Positions 22,388 to 35,605 are shown, counted from the first letter of the stretch. The stretch is 64,000 nt of DNA from Agapanthus africanus (GCA_030015575.1 JASDDO010000001.1:320759595-320823594); one strand, 5' to 3'. Translations and numbers: made by a program. Notes: generated from the letters alone by a model not told the origin.

Positions 22388-22400
22388 TGGTATCAGAGCC
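22388..22400 (+). promoter_or_regulatory. CopD primer-binding site
   Basis: TGGTATCAGAGCC one base after the LTR end; initiator Met tRNA type. Confidence 0.95.
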
Positions 22401-24690
22401 TCGCCATTAACTTCGTCTAGCTTCGTTTGATGTGTTTTGCATTTCCGATCGACCAAAATTCCAAAATCTACATTTTCACTCACATCAGTTTTCTGTCGAA
22501 ATTTTTTGATGTCCAAAAATTTTTCAGGTTGTAAAGTATTGATGTACTGGAGACTATAAGACTACTGGAAAAATTCGATACATTCAGTCGACGATTGGAG
22601 CGCGGAACCGTGGCCAAACCCCCCCTGGGGCCGCGGTTCCGCCGCACATTGGAGTCGTTAATGCATCATTTTTTTTCCAGTGGGCTTCTGGGCTATTTTT
22701 AGGGGTTTTGGAATATTAAAATTGGGCCCAGGTTTTCTGTGAGTGCTACAGTTTTGATTGGGGGCCCACTTGTTAATTTTTGATCGATCGGATATTTTAA
22801 ACACATCTTTCACAGTATTTACATTATATCTGCGACCGTGAATGTCACTCGATCGGTAAATCCGGTCTAACTGCTATAGCCCGGTTAGACGGATTTGCGA
22901 ACGTGACTTTCACGTTGATGTTCTGTGTTTTTGCTGTGATGTTGCGGATCGTTCGTGGGGGATAGCCTGGATGCAATGCTAGTACAGTGTTGTTGTATTA
23001 TGTACATTTGATATTGCGGGGCGAGCGTCCGACATGTGGACTGCCGTCACTGCCTGTTTGTATTATTATTTTGGGGCATGACCTGGTTGCGGTCGATGTA
23101 CCCGTTGTATGTATATTTTACTTTCTGTACTAGGTTTACCCCACGGTGGGGTGCACGGATAGCCGGGTTCTAGAGGGCAACGGGCCCGCATCTCAGGGCA
23201 TTGAGACGGAGGGGCTTCATTCTGGAATTGGCGGGCTATTCGCCGCACTCGTAGGGGGTACAGGTTGACCCAGGAGGGGTGCCCAAGTCACCGGATTCCG
23301 TGAAGTGCTGGGTGGTCCATTCACGGTGCTGAAGGGGGCTGCCTCGCTTCAGGTTTTGGCGGGTGACTTACCGCGCCCGTAGGGGTCTAGGTTTTCATTG
23401 CACAGGCTATCCACACGACCAGGGGAACGTCGGGTTTCAGTAGTGGCTCTGTGAAACCCGGGGATCCCAGATATCTGTATTGTTCTGTGATGCTGTACAT
23501 TTCTGTGATGTTGCATATTATTCACGCCTTGTGCGAAATATAATATATTGGTATATATATTAGTAGATGTTGTATATGTTTTTTTCGTCCGCGCTAGTCC
23601 AGTCCCCGCTCTGCCGTTAGTTAGCTAACCTAACGGGTGATGACGGGACCCAGTGGCGAATGCGGATGGCATATACGTACGTCAGTATATTTTCGTTCTT
23701 TGTGGTGTGATCAATTGATGGGACTGCATTGATTCGGATCAATGCAAGTTAAAACAAACCTAATCTGATGTTGTTGGAACACTTTTCAAAAAGTTGTTAT
23801 TGCAAGGACGTTCACTTTTGTTTTGCATCGTGGTATTCATTTGGAATATCCTGCTCCTCAGTCGACGAGGCAAGGGCCGAGATCCCTTCACCATGAGTGA
23901 CCCCTTGGACAGAAGTTTGCGTCAGGGCTTTAAATTCACTATAGCCGATTACTTTTTCTTTGCATCGTGATATTCGGTTATGAATATCCAGCACCCCATT
24001 CTACGGCGAAAGAGCCGAGATCCCTTCACCGGGAGTGACCTCTTTAGTAAAGGTTTTCGTCACTATATTTTCTAAAAAGCTATCCGTTCCTTCAACGATA
24101 TCAAGTTCATTACGTTAAAGGTTTTCGCCAGAAACCATTCGTAGCCCTCCGTCGTTTCATATGGGTAGTCAATAGTATTCAAGCTGTGTTTGTTGGCCAA
24201 AGTCAAGGCACAGTGTTTGGTAGCTGTTGGTTATTCATATGCAGCATAGATAGATGCGTTGGTTTGGGGCAGTCGTATAGCCTTGTTGGCCAAAGTCAAG
24301 GGCTTGTACGGGTGGGCTCAAATTAACCTGGAGAATGACAGGCAGAACTTGACATGTGACTTATGATTTGTTGGCCAAAGTCAAGGTCATAAGAGCATGG
24401 GGCAGAAATCTCATCGGGAGTTTCAAAAGAACTGAAACTTGCCATATATGCGCATACCTTCTGGAGTGTTATACCGTGAGCGGATTCCGTCACGTTATCA
24501 TGCGATGATAGTTGGATCCCGATTCCCACTGATGAGTTGGTTTACTCCTCGGGTGACCCCGACTAATTCTTCTTTCGGGTTTGGAGGAGAATTTGAGGTA
24601 CAGTGGGAGGTTTCCAAATTAGATAAAGGGATAACCATTCTGATCTAGGTTAGAGTGCACGCTGAGTGTTTCTTTTCTCTCTCTCTTTGG
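22401..24690 (+). other. CopD 5' leader, structured, non-coding
   Basis: Modules in order: a GC-rich inverted repeat with GCGGAACCGTGGCC and GCCGCGGTTCCGC (22606-22645), the palindromic GTTAGCTAAC block ending GCGAATGCGGATGGCATA (23603-23672), two copies of a module (23821-23909, 23957-24040) containing GAGATCCCTTCACC, and three copies of TTGTTGGCCAAAGTCAAGG at 24190, 24283 and 24368. The same order is seen in the other copia elements, except that CopE lacks the duplicated module. No convincing gene. Confidence 0.8.
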
Positions 24691-27600
24691 CAGCGACCAT
24701 TGACCCGACCCAAGACTATGACTCAGTGACCAAGTTAACCGAACCTTCTTTACACTGGCTTTTGGATTGTCAGAGTTGCAGACCTCATTGCCACTCCTAC
24801 TTTTACCCTTTTCTCCAGGACACCCCGTATTACTGCGAACGTCCACTTCCATTGGACAAAGCCATCGTATGGTTAGATACGAACTCGAAGGAATTCGAGG
24901 ATGGTTTCCGGTTCTGGAGAAAACGGATAGAATTATTCAGTTGTCTTTTCCTTTTTGCCTTCTCTCAAGTTACGAGTACTCCTTAGTTTAGGAGATAGTA
25001 CACCTATTACGCAAATTGGATAGTCTTCTTCCAAACTTTAGGCTGGTGCCGAACAGTGGGGAATGAAGAAAACCAATTAGCATAACGATGGTGTGCAGAA
25101 GGTATTAAGATTAAGACAAAGCAAGGGATTAGTAAGAGGGCAAAGTAAAATGCGACTGATATTCACGACCAAACCAAGTATTTCTTCGCCAATCCTAAAT
25201 CACCTTTGTATTTCTCCAGGACACTCCGTATCACTACGAAGATCCACAGTTTATTGGATACTCCATCGTATGGTTATATACGAACTCGAAAGGAACTTCT
25301 TCCAGTTCGGGGATGGATTCTGGTCCGGGAGAAATAGGAATAAGGTTTATTCGGTTGTCTTTTATCTTCACCTTCTCTGGCATTGCGAGTGCTCCTAGGA
25401 CTAGGACAGTACACCCATTATGCTTATTGGATAGTCTTCTTCCAAACCATAGGCTGGTGCCGAACGGTAGGGAAGGAAGAAAACCAATTGGCCTAAAGGG
25501 GTGTGCAGAAGGTAACGACTAAAGACATATAAAGGGAATTGGAGAGGTGGCAAAGAATTATGCGGTTATAGTTGTGAATCTGGATAATGGTAGAGGCATT
25601 ACTAGGAATACCAGGATACCCCATCGAAACATTTCAATGTTTTAGTTCAACTGTGTACTGTTAAAAGAAAACTGATTTCCCAATTAGACACTTGCTCCAG
25701 GGTATGTATTTACCAGGTTTGATTCTCACATCTGTATGGTTTTACAGATGATGAGTGGGAGTAAGTTATTGGGAATTGGGTGATCAACCTCATTATATCG
25801 GGATTCGTTGTAATCGGTGATATTTGAGGAGATCACCTGGGCTGTTTGCCGGTCGGCAAATGTTTGGTTTTGAATATCCGCTGTTGTGCACCAATTTCAA
25901 ATTGATATATCTGTACATCTATTTTCATAGAGTGAGATATACCTTTTGATATTATGTCGATGACATTTACCTATATCAGTGGATGGTTAGGTAAGGAGCA
26001 TTAAACAGCGGTGTAATTCTTCTTAACCATAAAGTACAGTTTTCAACCTACGACACACAGTGAAAGAGTTGTTAGACTCAGCGGACTTATACAGAGTATT
26101 GTATGTTGTCCAGTGTCCATTAGGACAGAGGGGTTGGTCCTCATACTATATTCTGTTTACTTTTAACTTCTCTAGTTCTTAGACATGTGTTTCGTAGAAA
26201 CACAGGGTCTAAGTTTTGAGGAGTTATAGGTATTTGAATAGAGTAGAGAACCAGGTGTAGCAAGTATCGGGATTCTTCAAAGTGATCGAAGATGTAGATA
26301 CTTGTGTATGGTATTCAGTTGATAGTAATGATAAAGAGAAATTGCTTCTCTTTCAGGTTACTCATAATTGGAAGCATTCCTAAGTTGAGTAACGCTGATC
26401 GACCTCTCTCCATTTAGTGACATGCACTGGAGATAGCTGCATAATTTGAATCTGGTTCAATTAAATCAGTGCCTCTGGTTCTATATTGGATATAGAACAG
26501 TTCATATCTTAACGATGTTAAGGTACGGGGAGTTGTCCGGCTTATGATTAAAACCAGACACTGGACAACTCAAGGCACGTTTCTGTAATGGCTGTTTGTG
26601 GGTTGACCCAGGCTATGACGAGGGTTGACTTTCTACCATAAGAAAGATCGATAGTGATATTGTTCTTGACTCGCCACAGTTTTAATAAAAATGGATTTTT
26701 TCAAAAACAGTAGTGGGAGTATGGTAGAACTGGAAGTGATTCCAGAACCGCAAACGATTACTGAAGATTTGATAAGGAACCTAAAGATTCAATCTGTTTT
26801 GACATTCCATTGGCCACTCCGCAGATAAGGTGGGTAACTTCAGGCACCCGAGAGGTACTCCGGTAGCCTCAAGGACGGTGACACGGAAGTTCTTGTTTAC
26901 CCATACTTGCCATTGTTGTTCCAGGCTGCGAGACCCGGCAGGAGGATGAGTATAGCGTCGTTCTAAACTAGCTTTAGAAGTGCACGTCTATATGACTCTG
27001 CCAGAGGGTTGTCGTAGTCAGTGGGAGCAGCGGAAGCATTGGTGGACATCAGGCTTATGTCTATTTATAGATTAAAGCAGATATAGCGGAGATAGATCAT
27101 CTATTTCTGATGTGACAGTCATAGGTTTGACGTCATCAGAATAGGGGATGGATCTGTTGAGAAGGTAGTAGGGTGTGATATCCTGGTATTGGATGACATA
27201 CACAAAGTAGGAAGTGATATTCCTATACTACGATCGGTTATACTTTGGTCGTCACACAGTAGTTTCTCCACAAAGGAAATGGATTTTGTATGAGACATAC
27301 TGGTTACTAGATCTATGGTTTTAGATCTAGATTTGGGTGGTTTCCCAATCAGGGTACTTTGACAGCATTCTGAGAGTATTTAGAATGGACGACTCCTGGC
27401 ACGGTAGTGTACCTGCAGGTGATGGAGTCACCCTCTCTAAAGGTGTTTTATAGACTAAAGTAGAGAGGGATGTGCATGATTGGCAGATCACTTGCTTAGG
27501 AAATTGAGTCAATCATGAGATGTCAAGTACCACACCAGATGTTGTTCTTGCACTAGATGCAATAAGTTGATATTGATCCAATCCTGGAGAAACAATCGGA

Positions 27601-28103
27601 AGCAGTTTTAGAACATAAGTGGATGTTCTAGGGATATGATAACGACAGCCTCATTCAGGAAACTGTTATCATTCCAGGCTTCCAAGGTGACATGGACGAC
27701 AAGGAGGTTGTCAGAGTTATAGTTTTCCCTCTAACGAGGGGCAGTATTTTGGACAGGTGATCCAAGGCAATACTGAGGGAGGCATGGCGCAGGATACTGA
27801 TTAAGTTCAGTTGACGATACAGTCTAAGAAGTTTGGATTTGGAGTTCATTTATGAGCTCGGTCCCATCAGACATCCAGACACTCTAAGACAGGTATTGCT
27901 CATTTCGGGAGATGGCTTTCTCCGCGAACTTGAGATATAGAGAGACATAGAAAGAAACACCAGAGCGGATCCACTCACTGAGGCTATTCCTCGAACGCAA
28001 TAGTTTCGCAAACGAGCTTTGTGAGACTGACTAGTAGAGGAGTTGGGTGTTCGGTATCACACGGGCTGTGAGTATGCGACATCGCAATAATTAGCCTTGA
28101 GTG
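24691..28103 (+). pseudogene. CopD interior: tandem duplication and decayed pol remnants
   Basis: After a CTCTCTCTTTGGCAG pyrimidine run, where CopE begins gag, there is no gag. Instead a block ending in TGGATAGTCTTCTTCCAAAC recurs with a 411-bp period (25017 and 25428). From about 25600 there are faint copies of copia pol: near 26700-26890 the linker before reverse transcriptase, near 27190-27265 the YVDD region (GGATGACAT...CCTATACTACG), and near 27880-28000 the end of RNase H. Every frame is broken many times, in parallel with CopA. Confidence 0.72.
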
Positions 28104-28115
28104 CAAGTGGGAGAT
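28104..28115 (+). promoter_or_regulatory. CopD polypurine tract
   Basis: CAAGTGGGAGAT directly before the 3' LTR. Confidence 0.92.
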
Positions 28116-30328
28116 TGTTGGAGATAGTGCCCTCAGAGTCAATTATTGGATCACAGGCACGTGATTGCAATGATTGAGGGAGGACCTATCCAAGGACGAC
28201 AGTCTTACTCGAGATGATAGTATGCTATCTGGTTTACCTTTATCATCGTGTACTGCTTTAGGTGACCTGACAGGTCGCTATTGCACGTTGATAGAGCCTC
28301 TAGGATTCTTGCTTGACTGCCGGCAGTATGAGGGCGATCATATACGTGAGAGCTGGGGTCTACATGCATATCCTTAAAAGGTCCCTAGTCGTGGGAGTTT
28401 CGAGACAGGGCATCGATTCTCCAGATTAGACTAGTGTATACAGTCGAGACCCCGACGAGGGGCGGTGGCCGGTCTCACAAGCCACTGGTGTCAGTTGGTT
28501 CACCTAAGATGTATACAGGTGCTCATTAGGTTATGAGTACACCGGACAGGACTCGCCGGGAACATGCTAGTTGGTCTTATACCTGACGTCAGATAGCAGT
28601 TCCCGGGTGACATGTGTACAGGTTAGTTCATCGACCTGGGGATCATCATTTGTCTCGTGTGAGTTCCCACTGTGCTTTGATTACTACCCTACCACGGCTC
28701 AAAGGAGTCGTGCAAACAGGTTTTAGTTGGGTACAGTCCCGAGCCACATGGAGGCAGTGAGCGGATCTTCAGGGGTTCGTCTCTCCCGGTATTGGGGGTG
28801 AGGTCGCGCTGTGTCTAGGAGAGCCATTACACGAAGTCCTTGGCCAAGGCAGGAGATTTACTGGTAGGTATTCCAGTAGTATCTCAGGGTGTTCTGGGCT
28901 ACACTCCGACACGACTTGTACCGCTTTTGGGGGTCTGACTTTTACCCACCCCCTAGGCCCGACATGCGATGCTCATAGACGAACGGACCGGACTGTACGG
29001 ATATTGTCACTGACAGGCTCAGTAGGGTGTCAGGATGAGTTCGCTCATCGACGTCCCTTTTGGTCAATAGCTGGTGGCCCGTTACGTATTGGCTTATACC
29101 TCTGACGTGCTAGTGGTTAAATCCACAGCCATAGTATTGACGAGTCTTTAGAGTCCACCACACATTCAGTTACTCAGCTTTCGGGCGAAACGCTGTAGAG
29201 GCCGTATGGAGATATGGCAGGGTCCGATCAGATACGTGCGGTATTGCACGGATCAGGATCGGACGGTTTGTACTAGAGGCCGTTTGGATATATGGCAGGG
29301 TTCGATCAGATACGTGCGGTATTGCACGGATCAGGATCGGACGAACATTACTAGCCGGCTTTAGTTTAAGCCGGATCCTAGTTTAGTACAGTGTAGATTT
29401 TATCTCTTTGCATTTGTATCCGGACGGAATACAGATGCGGGTGTGTATGCACAGTATCGGGGTTTTCCTGTAATTTATTACGGGACCAGTTTTCTGGAGT
29501 TGCCAGTTTGCATTCCGTTCCGGCCGGTTTTTCTTTGTTCTTTCCCGGCCGGACTTTTCCGATGGAGGGGGTTATTTGCAAGTTTGCAAATAACATTTTG
29601 TGTATGGGTTTATTGCAAAAGGATTTATTATGAGAGCATCTTTTCTTTTGCACCATTCTTGCATTTATTGTGAAGTGAATGGATTTGATTTGGGTATGGG
29701 TTTTGTTATGATGATGTTTGTATGTGGTCACCACTTGTGCTCCTACCATCACCTCCCTTCATGCTTCATATTCTTTCCTCCACCATTTTCTAAGATGATA
29801 AGTTTTTCCCATACTTGAGAGAAGAAGAAGAGAGGATCATTTTCAAGAGGGAAAATTTGTTCATCTCATTTCATGCTAGAAAAATGCAAGCACCATTTTT
29901 CTTATCTTGATTCCTCCATCATCTTCAAAGGCAACAAACCCCAAATGAGACATAAGCTCTACACAACACTTTCTACAGCAAATCTTGGACGCGTCGACTC
30001 GCCAGCTTCGCGCCCGAGTTGCCTCGGTATTGAGGTGGGAGCCCGTAAAAGATGCAGGCGATGTGGTGCCCTTCCGGCGAAGAGGCGACAACGAGGAGAT
30101 GACGGACGAAGCATCCGCGGGAGATCGGAGTGGAGACGAAGACCGAAGGACTCGGATCATTCGGTATATCTCTAACCCGTCTTGTTGTTTGCTAGATCTT
30201 GTTTAATGGCCCGATCCGGGGTTTAGTGCGCGGTGGTGCCGGTTTGCTAAGTTCGCAAAATTAAAGTTTATCACCGTTTCCGCATTTGGTCGTCGGTTGG
30301 ACGACCGGGGCGCCGCCGTGCACTTACA
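28116..30328 (+). repeat. CopD 3' LTR (2,213 bp)
   Basis: Same length as the 5' copy, TG...CA ends. Palindrome at 28838-28849. Confidence 0.95.
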
Positions 30329-30333
30329 AGAGT
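30329..30333. repeat. CopD target-site duplication, right copy (AGAGT)
   Basis: Exact match to 20169-20173. Confidence 0.95.
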
Positions 30334-32720
30334 GAGCCCTGAGATCGTGGGTAAAAACCCACGTTTGGACTCTTCCATACTAAACCTCTTTAGTATGGTG
30401 TCAATATACCTGGATTGGGACAATCCCAATATCCTTTTAGATCTATCTCTATAGATCATAATTCCCAATATGCAGGAGGCATCACCAAGATCTTTCATTA
30501 AGAATCTTTGTGATAAGAAGAGCTTGACCGATTGCAGCATAGGAATGTCATTTCCTATCAAGAGTATGTCGTCCACGTACAATACGAGGAAGACAACCTT
30601 ACTCTCTGCCTCCTTCTTGTAGATACAAGGTTCATCTACGTTTTTGACGAAATCAAACTCTTTGATAACGACGTCAAAGCAGATGTTCCAACTCCGCGAT
30701 GCTTGCTTTAATCCATAAATGGATTTAAGCAGCTTGCACACCTTCCCGCTGCTCCCACTATCTACGAAGCCCTCTGGCTGAGTCATGTACACGCACTCTT
30801 CTAAATCACCGTTTAGAAAGGCGGTCTTAACATCCATTTTCCAGATTTCGTAGTCATGATATGCAGCGATGGCAAGTATGATCCGGATGGATTTAAGCAT
30901 AGCCACTGGAGAAAAGGTTTCGTCATAGTCCACACCTGGTCTTTGACGAAAACCCTTTGCAACAAGTCTAGCTTTGAAAGTCTCCACTTTCCCATCTACA
31001 CCAAGTTTTTTCTTGAAGATCCACTTGCTCCCAATGGGTTTTACCCCTTCAGGAGCATCTTCCAAAGTCCATACTTTGTTGGTGTACATGGATTCCATCT
31101 CGGACCGCATTGCATCCAGCCATTTCAATGAGTCCCCACTCGTGATGGCCTGCTCGAATCTAGTTGGGTCATCATCAACCATGATGCAATCCTCACTCCC
31201 ACCGTCCATGAGAAAACCGTAGTATCTCTCAGGTGGGTGAGGAACCCTACTAGATCGGCGGAGAGGCTGAGGTTCGTTAGGAACTACCGAATCCTCTGCT
31301 TCCACTAAATCTTCAGTTTGAGTTTGTGTATCTGGAACCTCTTCCAGCTCTACTACTTTGCCACTAATTTCTTTTACAAGAAATTCCTTTTCTAAAAAGG
31401 TGGCATGTTGAGCAACAAACACCTTTTGTTCCTCACTGTGGTAGAAAAAATATCCATATGAATTTTTTGGAAATCCCATAAACTTGCAAAGAACTGACCG
31501 TGTCTCGAGTTTGTACGGATTTTGTCTTTTGACATAGGCCGGACAACCCCATATCTTAACTCGTTTAAGATATGGTCTCTTCCCACTCCATATCTCATAT
31601 GGTGTGGTAGGTACAGATTTAGATGGAACTTGATTCAATAGGTATGCTGCTGTCTCCAGCGCATACCCCCAGAAGGAAATAGGTAACTCAGCTGTGCTCA
31701 TCATAGAGCGCACCATATCTAATAGGGTGCGGTTCCTCCGTTCAGATACACCGTTGTGTTGTGGTGTATATGGAGGAGTTAGCTGAGAGAGAATCCCATT
31801 CTCTTTTAGGAAGTCTAGGAATTCATTGCTCAAGTATTCACCTCCTCGATCAGATCGAAGGATTTTAATACTTTTCCCGGTTTAGTTCTCGACTTCTTGT
31901 TTATATTCTCTAAATTTCTCAAAAGCTTCTGATTTTTGTTTCATTAGGAACACATATCCGAATCTAGAGAGATCGTCAGTGAATGTAATGAAGTACAAAG
32001 AACCATCCCTGGCATGTGTAGACATGGGACCGCATACATCACTATGTATCAGTCCCAAGAGCTCGGTAACTCTTTCTCCGTGTCCCGTAAACAGAGTTTT
32101 GGTCATCTTGCCTTTGAGACATGACTGGCAAGTGTCATAAGATGAAAATTCAAACGGATTCAAATATCCATCCTTATGCAACTTAGCTAGTCGTGTCGCA
32201 TTGATGTGACCCAGTCTACAATGCCACAAGAAGGACTCGTTCATTTCTGAACTCTTCCTCTTGTGTGTGTTTGTTATGCTCAGAACTGTTGATTGATTTA
32301 GAACATAAATGCCATTGCAAATCGTGCCTGATCCAACCAACTTTTGGTTTAGAAAAATGTTCATAACATTATCCTGTAATACAAAATTATATCCCTCTTT
32401 ACTCAACAAAGAAACCGATATAATGTTGCATATCAAGTTCGGCATGTAATAGCATTCGTTCAGAATCAATGTATTACCAGTTGGCAATACAAGGTGATAT
32501 TCCCCGACGGTTTTAGCTGCAACAATTGCACCATTTCCAACCCTTATGTCTTTATCACTTTCTCCAAGTTCTCTACCTTTTCTAAGCCCATGTAACTGAT
32601 TACATATATGGGATCCTGACCCGGTATCTAATACCCAGGACGTAGAGGAAATGGAGAAACAGTTCTCTGTAACGAACACACCCGAAAAAATGTATCAACA
32701 TGTACTTTCTTCACACGGGT
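30334..32720 (-). pseudogene. pol: CopC pol: protease, integrase and reverse transcriptase
   Basis: Right to left: protease with SWVLDTGSGSHICN (about 32640), the pre-integrase domain, integrase HHCC (FLWHCRLGHINA and CQSCLKGK), integrase core with HSDVCGPM, FTDDLSR and PQHNGVSERRNRTL (all three acidic residues present), then reverse transcriptase with VDVKTAFLNG-like MDVKTAFLNGDLEE and YVDDILLIGND. One codon, likely Gln, is now TAA at 31882-31884, and a frameshift lies just upstream of the protease. Otherwise the frame is open to the CopD insertion at 30333. The frame that continues past 30334 into the CopD LTR is an accident. Confidence 0.93.
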
Positions 32721-32900
32721 GGCATGGGAATCCTGGTATTCCCCTATATCCTGTTCAGTCTTATAACTTTTATAAGAAAGAACGGAACCAACGTTCCCCA
32801 GCACAGTATAACATGCGGGTTCGGTCAATACATCCATATTATTATCTTTATTAAGGTATGATGTGGTTGCTACCTGGAGAGAGAGAGAAGAAAACACTTT
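32650..32900 (-). pseudogene. CopC gag position: short gag-less segment before protease
   Basis: The minus strand reads a pyrimidine run CTCTCTCTCTCCAG and then about 70 codons including NMDVLTEPACYT, GNVGSVLSYKSYK and IGEYQDSHA before the protease. No capsid domain and no CCHC knuckle are present. Where CopE has the gag ATG, this copy has ATA. CopB carries a clearly homologous segment (40764-41030). The frame to the protease is broken by a small deletion in a T run near 32690. Function unknown; it may be a relic rather than a protein. Confidence 0.6.
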
Positions 32901-35605
32901 AGCGTATGCTCTTGCAAGATCAGATTGGTTATTTATCTTATCTAATCAGGATGGCTCCCACTGTTTTTATCAAATCTTCCTTCAAACCCTAAAAGGAAAG
33001 ACTAGCCGGGATTAATTACGCCCTACAACTTCGCCAATTTTTCAGCCAGGCCAGTGTCGGTACTTTAAGGGAGGTTCCCCGTGCTTTCGCACGGACCTAA
33101 TTAAAGTAAACCTCGTTTTCCCAGAGGAGTAACCCCGTTGACACCTTTCTAGACACCTACTTGATCGGCTAATTGTCCTGTGTAAAACTCTCCCGGGAGT
33201 AACAATTACTCGCAGTGGGTATCGGGATCCAACTATCTCATAGAAGGTATGCAATCTCATTGCAAATTTCAACACTCGAAATTCCCGATAATATTTTGCC
33301 CCAAACGATCTATGACTTTGACAAGGTCAATAAACCATAGACCGTAAGTCAATTTCAACCCGTCATTTCTTGATTGAATTAAACCCACCCGCACGACCCT
33401 TGACAAGGTCAACAAGGCCGTACGACTACCCTAAAACAATCTGCATCATATGCATAAACAGATAAATACTGGTCAGCTACCGTACACTATGCCTTGACAA
33501 GGTCAACAAACGCAGCACGAATACTAAGCAGGACTTATCTGAAATGACGGAGGGCTACGACAGGTTTTTCTGAAAACCTATTGCGTAATGAACTTGATAT
33601 CGTCGTAGAATCATGTGAATTTTGAAATGGAGTGATTTTGAGGCTTTTATTAGTTTTGTTAAAGAGGTCACTCCTGGTGAAGGGATCTCGGCTCTTTCCG
33701 TATGGAATAAGGTGCAGGATATATCATATACATCACTATGCAAAGAAAAACTCCAAAAGCAATCAAAAACAAACCGAGTGTTGTAGCATCTGCCGGTTTT
33801 GCTAAAGAGGGCACTTCCGGTGAAGGGATCTCGGCTCTTTCCTCATCGAATAAGGTGCAGGGTATATCATATATACCGCTATGCAAAGCAAAACTGTAGC
33901 TACCCCTTTTAAAAAATTTGATTCTACAACATCTTTTAGATTTCTTTTCTTTCATTAATCACATTAATGAACTCCCATCATTTAAGTCACCTAAACATCA
34001 CAGATAAATACGACGTACACTTATGCCATCCGCATCCGCCTCGATGTCCCCTCGTGCACCGTTAGGTTAGATAACTAACGGCAGAGCGGGGCAGGGCTAG
34101 CGCGGGTGTAAAACATAAGTAACGCCTATATAATATATCATATATACTATATACAGTATTTATCACATCACATCACATGATCACATCACAAATATCGCAG
34201 CAGAAAAAACATATGAAACATTGGATATACTAGGACTTCCGTGTTTTATTGTGAGCCTTTATAAAACACGGATTCCACGGTCGCCATGAATAGCCAAACC
34301 CATACCCCTAGACCCTACAAGAGCGGCAAGCAACCCTTCCAATTCTAGGGTTAGGAGACCCGGACTCGACTCCTCGAGTTAGTCTCCCACTGGACCCTAG
34401 AACCCGGTTACTTGTGCTCTCCTCCTTGGGTCTATCCTAGTGCGGAAAAGTAAATAATATACAAATGGTGACATCGACCTCATCCCGGAAGTGCCCCAAA
34501 AAAAGAATATTACATACATTTAATTTTACATGAATGAAAATAAAAACTCTCATCTCACATAAAACCCCCGGCTATTCAGAACGCGACGATCCAATATAAC
34601 ATATCCAGCAACACATAACATCACATGTCATCAACGTAAGAAAATATGCGCATCCCAATTGTCGTTGACATATAGCAACGAAACCGGCGATATCACATAT
34701 TACACTTACGGTCACAGAAAAGAAAGTGTAAAACTGCAACATTTGGAATCCACAATCTCTTTAGACATCGTAAATCCGAAATATCATATACTTCGCATTT
34801 CATGTCTAACTGTATGAATTCCACATATTGTATCACATTCCAGATAAATAGACAGTATTAAACTTTCCGATCGAATAATCAAATACCCAAGATTTCCATA
34901 ATAGCTCAACACTTGAGCGGAGTTCAAAAATTCTAGAATACGTTGCAGTTGAAACGGTCCAGCCGTAGAAGGGTCAAGCCAACGCCTCACATGTGGCACG
35001 CCGTACTGCCCCAAACCCTAAGGTTCAAAAGGCAGTTCAAGACGGTCACATAATCGAGTTAAGGTTTGTTGTCTTCTAGAGGGTCCATCGCATCACATGT
35101 ACATTTTTCCGAAAGATTTAAACCCGAGTAAAATTCAACACTTGAATATTTTTCGTGCCGGGAAAAATTGCGTTAATGATATCCGTTCGAACATTTTAGT
35201 ACTTTCTAAATTATCCGGAATAACAAAACAAAATTAAATTCTCCGATTGAATCGACGATTACAAAATAAACCCCTAAATACTCAACACTTGAGTCTGATT
35301 AAAAATACCCAGAAAATACAAATCACAGATAAAGAAAATATGGTGTAAAAATTGGGGCATATCTCCTCTGTGCAGCCGCGGATCCGCGGCCCAAGCGCGG
35401 TACGGCCGCGGATCTATGGTGGAGTGAACAGTGTATGCTCTCGTTTTTCACCACAATTCTTAGATAACCCTGCTGAATTTTTTAGGTATTTTTAATTCAG
35501 AAAAATCCCAGATTTTAAAAATTGTCCAGAGAGGGGGTTATCTTGACGTATTCGGGTTCGTTCGGAGTTTTAACTTCGTTAACACATCGCCTAATGCTCT
35601 AGCTA
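32901..35605 (-). other. CopC 5' leader, structured, non-coding
   Basis: Right to left: GC-rich inverted repeat with CCGCGGATCCGCGG (about 35373-35417), GTTAGTTA block (34023-34092), duplicated module (33667-33745, 33808-33889), and three motifs with palindrome TTGACAAGGTCAA (33316, 33398, 33492). Small frames are not conserved. Confidence 0.78.

Larger units (their letters stand above)
20174..30328 (+). mobile_element. CopD: non-autonomous Ty1/copia element, no intact genes (LARD-like)
   Basis: A complete 10,155-bp plus-strand element with two 2,213-bp LTRs that differ at about 15 positions by eye, an exact AGAGT duplication, PBS (22388) and PPT (28104). The interior (22387-28115) lacks any long open frame. 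Leader modules are well kept; pol is only traces. It shares LTR ends, leader and decayed interior with CopA, so the two are members of one non-autonomous family. It is the innermost and one of the youngest insertions. Confidence 0.94.

Noticed and set aside
30271..30333. C-terminal extension of the CopC polyprotein
   Set aside because: These codons are read from the end of the CopD LTR; the frame simply runs across the insertion junction.
33042..33275. Small frames in the copia leaders as host or captured genes
   Set aside because: They are not conserved in frame between the five elements, while the nucleotide modules are.
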